Of a stretch of DNA of 64,000 nt, positions 45,823-56,634 are shown in pieces. Position numbers and translations under genes: made by a program. Source of the stretch: Hypholoma sublateritium FD-334 SS-4 (taxonomy: Eukaryota > Basidiomycota > Agaricomycetes > Agaricales > Strophariaceae); contig KN817521.1 of the NCBI GenBank assembly GCA_000827495.1, positions 62,001 through 126,000 of the forward strand, written 5' to 3'. The notes below the pieces were generated by a model, which worked only from the letters and a program-made list of their open reading frames with translations, was not told the origin of the DNA and ran no database searches. Within the stretch, counting starts at the first letter, position 1. Every line of letters starts with the position of its first letter.

Positions 45823-48554
45823 ATTTGGTTCGTTAACTCGAAAGAGGAATACCGGTGAGCGAGACTATTGGGAGGGAAGGCGATAAAGCACTGCACTGAG
45901 GCTAGTCTCTTCTGTTCGGATTCATATTTATAGGGCGCACCAGATACGGCGCTTTGAACGCACATGGGAAATTTTAAACAAGCAGGCGAGGGTAACAACG
46001 ACGAACATGCGTGCCCCACCAAATATCAACGGTCATATCATGCAAGAAGCACCATCATACCGCAAAAATGACCAGAAAGAGGAGGTGAGATACACATGAC
46101 CATGCGTTTGCGATGGGAGCCGATGTTATTTGTCCTAAATATAGAACTCTCAACCATCCAGGATCTCTGGCGGATCAAGGCCTGCATTATGTTTTATTAT
46201 ACCACAGTCAAGCGTTAGGTTCAAGGAGAATTTAAGACGCCGTAGACATCCAAGGATATGCCTCGATACAGTAGAAATACATTTAACATACCCCATGACA
46301 GTGGTACCACCGTGACATCGCGAATCGATGCAACATGCACTGGCAGCCGATTAAGCATAAGCTGCAAACAGAAGGACAGCTCCCGATATTGACGTGCGTG
46401 TATCCTCTACACATCACCTATAGCTTGGGAAGGTTACTGTGTGAAATCAGCCACTAGAAGCTATCAAATAAAATCTCTCGCCTAAGTATGAGCGAGCGAA
46501 TGTTGCACAAAATATTGATTAACACTGCAATGATTTGTAGACAGCCTTAAAATAGATTTGTAAGTATAGAATCTATTCTTAGTTCACCAGAGTTCACCAG
46601 GTTTATACGAAACGTGATACTCATTTCTGATACCATGCTTTACTAGTGTTGGAGTAGAATCACCCTGCAATATTTGATTATGTCAAAGCAAAGTCCCTCG
46701 TTGCAAGTGCTGAGAGGACTCTGAAATTGACTTTTGCAAACATGATTACTATGCATTATCAGCAATCACGCGTCAAGATTTCTTGGACTGGGCACTTACC
46801 TGGAGCTTATGCCGCTTTGAACCATTTTCGAATAGATCCCGTTTTTGATTTGATATCAAGTTGGCGGTTAAAGGTCAGAGACAACCCGGACAAATGAGAG
46901 CCTTCAGAATACAGATGCCGGCCCCATCTGCTGACTAGAACATGGGACGTTAGTTTATTTCACATGAAATAGACTCAACTGTGAAGGGTATCAGTCAGAT
47001 CGGACTTATTCGTGGTAAGTATACCGAACGCCGCTTCATGCCTGTAATAATGTAGTCCTTTGCATCCGTCGACTCAATAACTTGACAGAGGAGAAAACAA
47101 ATGAATCTCTTCAGAATGCCGTATTTGTTCGAACCATGAGTACGTAGATTGTCGCACTCTCAGCAAATAATCCAGTATCCAATCGGGACTGTCATAGACG
47201 CAGAAAAGACTTTGGCACATTCCCTATTAACGTGTTCGGTGTTTGTATTCGTCTGACCCTTAATTAGTAGCCTTAATTAGTAGCTTCGCGTCCCGACTCT
47301 CCCGGGCCTCTAGTGAGGAACTGGAGATTTAAGCAAACGACAAAAAGTCCAACAAATTTCCTGGCCGGAAACTTGAAAGCTCTGGAATATGCCGCATGCG
47401 GTACTATCGGAGTGACAGGATATCCATGTAAGCGCTCGTTCGCCGTTAACAAAGAATAGCGGCAGTGTGCCCGAACTTCAAAGTGTGCCTCACATTATTT
47501 AAATAATACGCGGCAAATACGCAATTCGGCGTGAATGACACCAAACGCCGACCGATCGCTCCCGAACGTGGTCTCCGTTCGCAGAACAATTGGTTGGTTG
47601 TACTTTTCTCATCGATTTTCGCTTGATGGAGGCGAAGACTCGGAGGGTGAGCGGCCGGACGGCCACGGTCTGCGACGTGATAATATTCTGAGGTGCTCCA
47701 GTGCCAATGTTTTACCCCTAGTCACTAAGGCCTAAGTACAAGAGTTGCGGGCGTAGCTTAAGTAAAATTTAGCGCCCATAGACCCACGGTTAGGATGGAC
47801 CATACTTAGGATACACTGTGGTAGAAGATCTCAACTGTACATGTAAATACAAGGCAATTCTGGGAGTTCGATCATGAAGTATAGTACGGTCCCAGTCCTC
47901 TTTTTTGCCATCTCCCTCACGTTATATTGAAGATTCGCGATATGCGCTATGTATTAGATCATTCGCGATCTAAGCGTTACATATGGCTAATCTTGGCGAA
48001 GAGGATTGGATTGATAGCGACGAACATGTGTGCGCAGGTTGCGCACGGTCCTACGGGTCAATTTCTGAACGAAAGTAATTAAGTGGGTTAAACGTGTCTC
48101 GATATCACCTCAGCGCTACATGGCCGTGGAAGAAGTGTGAACTTGAAGCTACTGACAGACAGATCCCTCGAACGATCTACACTGGCCATTGATCTACCAA
48201 GGACGTGCATACAGTCAGACATTGCAGAGACTAGACACCAAGTTGCGAACCTTAGAAGCCCACCGCGGAAGTTCAATTCGGCTTACATACAGAAAACACT
48301 TCTCTCTCCGCATAAAATGTTTATAGGCCAGCAGGTATTTCAGAGCCGATAATCCTGAGGTTACCCGCCCCATCAGTCAAGATCACCTGTCATCAAATTA
48401 CTAAGACACTACGCTTCTGTCAGTGGCAGCCATAGGGAGGCCCGAAGAATCCATCCATTTTATTGCTCTGTACAAACACCCGGCGTCCTTGTAGCATTTT
48501 GTGCATGTCTTTCATGTCACTTTACTCTTATCCGTATTGATTTAGTCTTTCACG
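45823..48554. other. Gene-poor region, possibly with gene remnants
   Basis: About 2.7 kb of AT-rich, stop-dense sequence. It starts with the lipase promoter (TATAAATA on the minus strand at 45925-45932). A tandem 13-base repeat (CCTTAATTAGTAG twice, 47258-47283) is present. A stretch at about 46790-46890 on the minus strand has thioredoxin-like sequence (see findings), but no intact gene is supported. Confidence 0.3.
45925..45932 (-). promoter_or_regulatory. TATA box of the lipase gene
   Basis: TATAAATA on the minus strand about 105 bases upstream of the lipase ATG. The decayed copy has a similar element at similar spacing. Confidence 0.5.
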
Positions 48555-49034
48555 CTAGCGGAGATACTTTTTGAGGATTCCCTGACAATGCAATGTCAGC
48601 GACATTGTCATTTTAATTCAAGCCAAAGTCTACCTGGAGCCCTGACTTGTGTGATCCAACGACCTCATGTAGCTTGATACCATTTTGGTAGACCGAAAAC
48701 ACCGGAGTCTATATACATGAGCTCAGTGGCGACATATAAAGGATCGGTGCAACCTACATTTGTGATTTGACAATAACTTGAAATATCTGGCTGGTGGTCG
48801 CAGTCAACCTTGTAAAACCGCAAGGCTCGCAACTCAGGCAGGCTCGAGCATTTGTCGAATACCGGAGTGATCTGCTGGCACGGTCCAGACCAATGCACAC
48901 AATGAAAGAAAACTATGACTGGCGAGGCGCTGCGAATCTGAAGGCCAATCAGATGTATATGCAGAGCTGTCTCTTGTAGAAGGACTTACGATTTCTCTAA
49001 ATTCCTGGACTGAGCCGATATGTTGAGCAGACAT
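48555..49034 (-). CDS. Thioredoxin-like protein with WSGPC active site
   Basis: A four-exon gene for 108 residues, the normal thioredoxin length. Exon 1 MSAQHIGSVQEFREI ends at GTAAGT. Exon 2 reads IRSASPVIVFFHCVHWSGPC then QQITPVFDKCSSLPELRALR, FYKVDCDHQPDISSYCQI. Exon 3 TPVFSVYQNGIKLHEVVG carries the cis-Pro (TPVF). Exon 4 GILKKYLR ends at TAG 48555-48557. All the fold landmarks of thioredoxin are there, but the usual WCGPC is WSGPC: the nucleophilic first Cys is Ser (codon TCT), while the resolving Cys stays. A protein-disulfide reductase function is therefore unlikely; a monothiol, chaperone-like or binding role is possible. All splice joins keep frame, so the gene is not obviously dead. 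Confidence 0.78.
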
Positions 49035-49935
49035 GTCGATCTTGGTCTAATATAGGAAATTCTGTGTCTAAGGCAGTGAGTGGCCCAATGGCGCACACTT
49101 GCGATGGCTTGAGCTTGGAGAAGCAACTGCGGGGAATCCACAAATCTTGATGAACCCAAGTTTATGTATCAAGGTGTGTCAACGCAGGTTAAAGTTTGCT
49201 CTTTCGACTGTGCGAGACCTTGTGGGTGGCTTACATACACCCGACTCTATGGAATTCATTGATTGTGCGACCAGAAACGCACCTTCTGTGGCGGCTCGGG
49301 CTTTGGTGACTCAGGAGAGCTGCTAAAAAGGGATGAACAAGCTGGAACGGGGCAGCAGGTGATCATTAAGGAGCCGAGATAAGTAGAGAAGGTCGATAGA
49401 ATGGTGTGAAGGTGTGCATGGGAATTGCATGGGAAGGCCAGTTTCTGTGGCTGCGCATCTAGGAAGGGAAGCCGAGCGTGACTTTGACAATAGACGATCG
49501 ACACAGATATGGGCCCTGGGGATGTGAAGTTAAATCCCTGTGGTCGTGGCAGGCACCTGATGGCCATGGACGACAGTCGTGGCTGAAGCCTGTAAGTAGG
49601 AGGCTGTGGCAGAGGGTGGCAAGTCACGGTGTGAATTGCTTCCGCGGGCACTTGCTCCCGCCGCACGTGGTTGCGTGGCAACGGTACTCCGCCAAGGTTC
49701 AGTGGGGATTGTATTTTCGCTGGAGCAAGGGCCAAATAATATTCAGCCACTTTCACCACAACCTGTGCGCTGAGCGCCTTGTACGCCCACACTCATTTAA
49801 TATTGGAAGCCACGAGTTGTCGCGGTGAGTAAAGCATGTGTTGGTAACATGCGCTGCAAGCTAATGTTTGTATATCAATGTTTGATCCTTCCCTGACTGA
49901 TACCAACCACATTATACGCCTTCACCTCAGCCATC
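49035..49935. other. Intergenic region between thioredoxin-like and CHS7-like genes
   Basis: The upstream region of two divergent genes. GC-richer in 49250-49800, where long open frames occur on both strands (minus 49256-49792, plus 49478-49828); neither resembles a family I know. Confidence 0.3.
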
Positions 49936-51316
49936 ATGCGCTTTGGCGATTTTCAGTCCCTGTGCACGGACACCCCAAGCTATCCCTGGTGTAATCTTTT
50001 CTATCGTCAAGTGTGTTCATTTTCTGCATCTTTCCATCCCATATTCATCCAGACGCCGCCAAACAGCTCCTGCGCGCTTCACCAAGTACATTGAGAGGAA
50101 TATCAGCCGAACGCGAAGCCGCCCCCGTAGGCATCAACCCGAACTGTGGTATCCCCAGATTGAACCATGAAGGCTCCCTGTCCAACATCGCCAACATTGC
50201 AGCCTGCGGAGTTAGCGTTTTTTTCGTGGTTTTCCTCATATTCGTTTGCAATCGTCGCAAGGCAGCCGTCGGTGTGTCTTGGTGTCCTTGCTAACGCTTT
50301 GCGAACGCTCACGCCTATCTTCAGGTCGTATTGAACTACGATCTCTCTTGATACTCTATCTCATTACACTCCCGCTTCAACTTGTCACCACGGGCTCTCT
50401 GTTAGAGCAAGGCTCGACAGCTCTCGTCGCCGTTACCGCCGTCCATGCCGGAGCAGTTGTTGCTCTTTTTTGGTCGTTGCTGGCCAACGCCATTGTTGCA
50501 ACCCAAATTGTGGAAGATGGCACATTGTCCAGTCTGGTTGTACGTGGCTTTCTTCGGCTTCTTCACACAGCAGGGGAAGTAATCTCACAATGCCCTCCTA
50601 CCATAGCCATTCCATATCTTTACCGCTATTACTCTTGGTGTCGGCATTTATATCTCACTCGATATAGCCCTGGGCGTCACCAACGCAGTCGGTGGTATAT
50701 CAAATCCACCAGAGTCTCTACGAAGCATTGCCCTATTTGTGCTAACCAGCATCTGGCCGGCCTTGTACGATTTCCTTGCTTCTGGACACTTCAGCATCTC
50801 ATCTCGTTTCTTTAGTTGTGCCGTTGCATATCTTCTCATCATGGCCTATATTGTACTGCGTGTACTAAATGAAACCCGACCAATGTGGTATTACATCCTC
50901 GCCGCCACACTATTTGTCCTCTCGCAGCTTGCTTGGTTCCTCCTCAGTCGCGTGATTTGCAAGGTGCGCTAGCCGCTCTTTTGATGTCCTCATCCTCTGA
51001 TATCCTTCGATACTGATAGGGATCAAATTCTAAAATCGATGGTTCATTTGTGGCAACCCTTTTGGAGACAGCAGCAGTGGGTGTCCTATATCTCGCATGG
51101 AAAAGCATAACGGAAGGTAAGTCTTGGAGTCTGGGTTACTGGATATGTCAATATACCTCCATTGCCGATCGTTGATTATGATCAATGATCTCGATCGTTG
51201 ACGTCATGAAATCGCTACAGCAGCCTTTTCTCTCTCCAAAACAGTGTCCTGAATGCTAATAAACGATTTTAGAAACATGGGATGATGATGGCTATTACCC
51301 ATCTTATCCGTCATAA
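49936..51316 (+). CDS. CHS7: Chitin synthase export chaperone (Chs7-like)
   Basis: An ER membrane protein required for chitin synthase III to leave the ER, or a paralogue of it. The N terminus MRFGDFQSLCTDTPSYPWCN is the typical Chs7 start (M.FG.F..LC...P.CNL). Then GINPNCGIPRLNHEG and hydrophobic helices: NIAACGVSVFFVVFLIFVCN, LRSLLILYLITLPLQLVTTG, AVVALFWSLLANAIVATQIV before EDGT, a helix around ISLDIALG, SIWPALYDFLASGHFS, MWYYILAATLFVLSQLAWFL then LSRVICK, matching VIGQ..LY..S..IC in the family. After further introns come IDGSFVATLLETAAVGVLYL and ITEETWDDDGYYPSYPS with TAA at 51314-51316. The C-terminal acidic/Tyr tail is also family-like. Confidence 0.85.
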
Positions 51317-54013
51317 AACACATAGATCTATATCGACGTTGCCAGCGGGTCAGCGCCATACCTTGACTTCGTGCGATAGTCTATTCGCCGGATCCTTTGA
51401 TACCCTTCTCGTTACGAACCCCCTCTTATCATCCAGTCGATGCATATTCCTAATCACGCCCATGACACGCCATCTCCAATATGTTTTCTGAGCCCCAACA
51501 CGGGGGTACCGGATGGCAAAAGAAGGACAGTCATCCTAAAATAAATCGCGGATGAAGAATGATTTTCCTCGTCATCGTTGCACTATCGTCTCATGTACGT
51601 TAAAGTCCTGGAAAGACCAAGTATACCTGCTTCCGCCTCACATTCACCATGCACATCATCCATCATCCATTTATTCGACGCCCTTGCTGCTCAAGAACCG
51701 GGAATAGTTCGTTGCGGCACAACACGGCCCCTCGGTTTCATTCCACACATCCTGGCATTTCCACCCCACGTTCAGCAAGCTACGTTCGTTGAACTTCAAA
51801 GGCTGTTTTGTACCACTATATTCGGATTCTGCTCGCTTACTACTCTGTCTTACTACTTACTACCACCACCTGCTACCTCGGGAAGACCTTGGACCAGTGT
51901 CCACCTTCTATTTGCCGCCTTGATTGGTATGGATGGGGGGCCGGATGATATAGAGGGCCGCTATGCGCTGACCATTCTGCTACTGTTGTTTTATATTTCT
52001 TGGATTTGTGTTATATACTATTTATAGAATATCATGAACCTACAAATTCAGAGGGCTTGTTTTGAAGGAAGGGCTTGTTTTGAAGGACGTGATGAGTCCG
52101 ACTACTCAGCAATGCTATGCAAATTTATCCTAGGCGTCGGAACTGCTACTACGCACAAATCTGACGGGCGACGGCTAAGCTGAATTCTCAGATATCCATC
52201 ACCAGTCCACGGCAAGCCAGTGGTGACAATGCAAGGGATGGGTCGGAAGGGCCAAACCTTCCCAAAAATCAAAGCTGTACGTCTTTGAACTTGAAGACAT
52301 AACTTGATATAAGCACGGTAATATGTCTTCTTTGTGAATTGCATCAAATTCATTCAGGTTTCATCGCGTGTAAGTACTACAACACGTCTCACAGCCAAAA
52401 TCAGGCGCAAGGTACATAGAACTTATTGATCCAATACGACGAGTTATTTCCTGGGTGGCTTTCCATAATTTTTTTCCTTAAAAAAATGGACATGAACGAA
52501 CGGCAATGAAAGGAATCGTCCAATACACATCATGTTATGTAGCCTTTCATTGCTTCTCTTGAAAGAGTACGGGCCGGAAGTTTGCGGCATGGTTGTCGGG
52601 CGATCATGACGGCATCCAACCTTCAGCTTGAACTACAATGTCTTCCTCATTCTCTACACTAATACCAGTGTTTCCGTTTTCAATCTTGGGTAGTCTCGAT
52701 ACAGAAATGGTCTAAGGTGATTTATTATCGCACTTCCTTGCTCACATTCATCTATCCCGTTCAAGACACGCTCCTCTAGCAGGTGATTGGCAGGTGAACC
52801 GCATTTACCAGTGCAACTGGCCTTATGCAGTGCGTACATCATGCAGCAAGAGGATATCATGGTCAGATATCACGAAAGGGCATCAGAAGTTACCGGAATT
52901 GAAATAGTCGGTTTCAACTGATACTACGAAGATAATTGGAATCACAATGAGCCCCCTCTGATTCCGATAGCTGACGATACCAGGCAGTGGCGCTCCAGAG
53001 TTGTCGGTTCTCTCGGCTACTTGAACAGGTTTTTACTAGACTCAGGAAGCTCCATATCACTCAATTACACAGGTACATTTCTGTTTTGCACAACCTCACG
53101 AGCCTATACTGTCAACAACATTTCCGTCCGGAACGGTTTAATCCTTGCCCTCAAGCCCTGATATATCCAAGCTCTCGCATCCCCAGGAGCACATGGTTTA
53201 CTATCGCAGGTCTGACATGTATTGTATGATTTTCGCGGCTGACCCTGACGACATGAAGGACTTCAAATATTCGATGCTTGCTGTCGGAGGATTCCGATCA
53301 CTCACTCACCCAGCTTTGGTGTTAAATTCTGCCCGAAGTGCACTTGGTGGTTAAGTTTCATGTACCGCATACCTTGACTTCGACCACAGTTGGGCATCGA
53401 AAGACCATTTTACATCTTTCAAATGCGTAATGAACTTTCAAAGACAGACGAAACGTTGTGCAAACCTGAGGCCTGAACTTTGCTGGACTTTTTTTTTTTT
53501 TGTTTTCATTGCTTCTGGTCAACCTGACAATGACAGCCAGGAGCACATAAACGGCTCACCCATACGGCATACCATTTTCTTGGATTTGTAAAATGTACGA
53601 GTTTAGAGATTGATCCGCCAGCACCGCCTCGCGCATATGCCGGGCGGGTGGCTGTGTCTTCGCCATGTGCACCTTTCTCTTGCTTTTCTCTCCGACTCCC
53701 TTTGGACTCCCTAGCAGTCGCGCTTGTACGAGATATTCCGAATTCCTTGCAAAATGACCACATACACACAATGCATAGAGCTGGTGAGTCACATGTACTC
53801 TTCCTTCGCTCACTAATCAGTTCGCTGTTCTTTGAAATAGCCAAGCTGTGCAGATATGCTGTATCGCACAACAGGTCTACAACAAAGTAGTGTGGTCGGC
53901 CCAGGGAAATTTCTAGAAGCGGATCCAGGCCATAATGCACATCGCTAGACATCTGCCTTATTTGCCACAATACAGCGCCCACAGCCCACATCGATTGGAG
54001 CTGTCTGTGCGGC
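51317..54013. other. Gene-poor region between CHS7-like and annexin genes
   Basis: About 2.7 kb without a recognised gene. A frame at 51578-52027 ends in a hydrophobic stretch (YALTILLLLFYISWICVIYY) but lacks other support. A 17-base direct repeat (GGGCTTGTTTTGAAGGA at 52053-52069 and 52071-52087) and an A/T homopolymer region near 53490-53502 occur. Confidence 0.3.
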
Positions 54014-54020
54014 TATAAAA
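54014..54020 (+). promoter_or_regulatory. TATA box of annexin copy 1
   Basis: GGCTATAAAAGG, followed by CTCGACAT. Nearly the same string precedes annexin copy 2 (56561), so the core promoter was duplicated with the gene. Confidence 0.6.
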
Positions 54021-54068
54021 GGCTCGACATCGTGGCTTGAAATGGGTGTCTCAATGTATACTACCACT

Positions 54069-55713
54069 ATGCCACCACCAGTCCGCAACACTGGCTCTGA
54101 ACCACAGAGCATCGAGGGATATCCACCTTTGACTTCTCCAGGATTCTTCCCACCATTTCTTATGCCTGGGCAATATTATCCTGCTCCGGGCCAATATTGG
54201 CCTCCCTATCCATATAATCTAACACCGTCGCCTGTCGTCGTCCTAGGGGAACCAGGTTCTTCGGTATCACCACCGAACATCCCGTATACCACACCACAGT
54301 CGAGCTATGATAGCAAATTTGCAATGCCCCAGGCCTACTCAGCGCCCGTCAGACGCCAGGATCCCCTGGTCTACCTCGGAACAGCCATCGCCGACCCAGT
54401 GACGCCACTCGTCACGCAGAAACAGGACGATTACGATCCATGGAAAGATTACAACGCGGTCATGCGCGCAATTGCTATAGGTGCCTCCGACCCGGAATAT
54501 TGTCAGTCTTTTTCTTTCTATTGAGTTCGTCCGCAGAGATAAATATTTGCCCTGTCAGTGATAAAAGTTCTCATGAAGCTCAATCTACCCCAGATGAACA
54601 CATTGAGCGAATACTTTGCGGACAAACAGCATATCACTATGGTAGATGCCGTCGATAATAGCACCTCCGGGAATTTGCGGTCAGTTTACTTCATAGAGCA
54701 AAATCCTACAGGACTCATATGTCCGCAGACTTGCTTTACGTGGTCTTATTTTAGGCCCGTTAGCGTATGATGTTGAGCTCGCGAGAAAAGCGCTTGTAGG
54801 TCTCGGAACGAACGAGACCCTGCTCATTGAACTTGTTCTCGGGCGTCCGGGACACGAAATCAGGTGGCTGAAGACTGCATACAAACAACGCTACGGAAAA
54901 GACCTGGTCGATGACGTGAAGTCGGACCTGTCCGGCTCAACTAAACGAAGTCAGTATTCAGTTTCATCTTAGGCTGAAGAATACAAGCCTGACGTCTACA
55001 TCTTCATGTAAAGTGTTTACCATGGCCCTTAATGGTCAAAAGCCAGAAAATGAACCCTATAATGCAACCAACTACAGTCATGTCAATTCAGATGTCGAAG
55101 AACTTAACGCCGCATCCAAGAAGAAAGACGATGTGTGTTGTCTCGATTTCGCATAACAGGCACTTTCTCATCTCGCAAACAGATCCCATTTTTTGAAATT
55201 CTTATTAATCGCTCAGATCAACATCTCGCTGCCGTGTAATTACCTCTAGCGCGATCACAAACTGTCCGCTTTACTCATTTTTACCCACCTTTAGAATCGC
55301 AGCTTTCGGAGCTCGATATAAGAGCCTGAGCAAGGTTATCAAGAAGACTTTGTACGATGTTTCCTGTATTCCTCATGTATATATATCTGACTCTCACCAA
55401 CAGTAGAGGGACGGTTGAACATGGTCTTCTCTTCATTGTCCATGGTGTCAAACCCAAACGAGATCAGCAGGGAATCTGGCGCGATGCGAAATTGTTAGAG
55501 AAAAGCATGGCAGGCATGGGGACGAAGGATCAGCAACTCATCTACCGATTAGTCCGCGCACACTGGAACCCAGAGCGATTCGAAGCGATCAAAGATGCAT
55601 ACAAGAGGCGCTACGGCAGACTTTTGGAGAACCGGGTGAGGGGAGAAACAAGCGGCACATATAGGGACCTCCTGATTGCTATCGTGAAGAGCAGTGGCGC
55701 CCCGACATCTTGA
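54069..55713 (+). CDS. Annexin, copy 1 (short Pro-rich N terminus)
   Basis: A calcium- and phospholipid-binding protein. The start MPPPVRNTGSEPQSIEGYPP aligns with that of copy 2. The N-terminal region has a reduced Pro/Tyr/Gly-rich part (PGQYYPAPGQYWPPYPYN). The annexin core follows: IKVLMKLNLPQMNTLSEYFA, RLALRGLILGPLAYDVELAR then KALVGLGTNETLLIELVLG, RPGHEIRWLKTAYKQRYGKD then DVKSDLSGS, MALNGQKPENEPYNATNYSH, FFEILINRSDQHLAAV, GARYKSLSKVIKKTL, SMAGMGTKDQQLIYRLVRAH and ENRVRGETSGTYRDLLIAIV, ending at 55711-55713. The GLGT and GMGT loops plus downstream acidic residues are type II calcium sites. One join must use the acceptor ...CCGCAG (near 54736); the next AG breaks frame. ATG 54042 sits at the likely transcription start, so 54069 is preferred. 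Confidence 0.82.
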
Positions 55714-56560
55714 GTGCGCTTATGCTCACCTCTTTCCCACTTACTCTAAGTTTTCTGTACGGCGACACTTGGGCGACGCAACATATTAATCCCACGACAA
55801 ATAATTCCGTTATTTTTACGACTAGATACCAGTACTTGCTCTTTCTATGCAATAATTCAAACCCCACGTAGTGCAGCCTGAGCAAGGGATATTCTCGGGG
55901 CTTCACCTCTTACTGTCGACTGCACTTGGCCGTGCACCAGTCATCTCGTGTCTATAGTACATTAAATTTAGTATTACTGTATACTTTATAACGTTGATCT
56001 TCAATTGATTTTAGTTACTAGTAGCTGCTTAATGAGTGATAAAGGATTGGATTTTAGTTTCAAACCAAAACTATCAGACCAAAACTACTGAAGGAAATTC
56101 GCAATATGCAAAAATGACTTGATTTCTTACAGAACATTGCGTGAGCTCAACGGGCAGTGTTGATCTAGCGTGCCTCGAGGCAGTGTGGTTCTCAGGCTAG
56201 GCTGGGCGCTTGGGGAAGCGGCGCGGCTTCCATGTGGCTGTGCAAAATCGTACAGCCAATTTACCGCACAGCTTAAGCACTGCGGCTGTCCTCTACATAC
56301 GACGTTGAGAAAATCCCAATTACGGAGAGCCTTGCTCGATTTCACCCGGACCTTCTGGCGTCAATATCCGTTCTTGCGAGCTTTCGATCTCTTCACACGC
56401 AAAGTGAATAGCTGTGGGTTCTCTGCTATCCTTCTGCGAGTTCAGCGATATATGTATGGTTGTCCCAGCACCGCCCGTTGCAAGCATGATTTTTCCGTAG
56501 ATTTTTTTGAGCACGTCTAGGGGGTGGCCTCTGCAATGCTCTCGGAATGGTTTGCGTGGC
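55714..56560. other. Intergenic region between the two annexins
   Basis: About 850 bases; no gene recognised. A frame at 56170-56520 shows no family features. It ends with the promoter of annexin copy 2. Confidence 0.3.
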
Positions 56561-56567
56561 TATAAAA
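56561..56567 (+). promoter_or_regulatory. TATA box of annexin copy 2
   Basis: GGCTATAAAAGGTCTGACAT lies 74 bases before the ATG, matching the copy 1 element. Confidence 0.6.
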
Positions 56568-56634
56568 GGTCTGACATTTTGATCACAAATACACATAGGG
56601 TCATACCTGCATTTCTTCCTTGTTCCTCACCACC

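Noticed and set aside
49256..49828. Overlapping open frames on both strands (178 and 116 codons).
   Set aside because: Neither protein resembles a family, both strands are open over the same GC-rich stretch, and the interval lies in the shared upstream region of two divergent genes.
52053..52087. 17-base direct repeat (GGGCTTGTTTTGAAGGA twice).
   Set aside because: The copies are adjacent with nothing between them, so this is a small tandem duplication, not a target-site duplication around an insertion.
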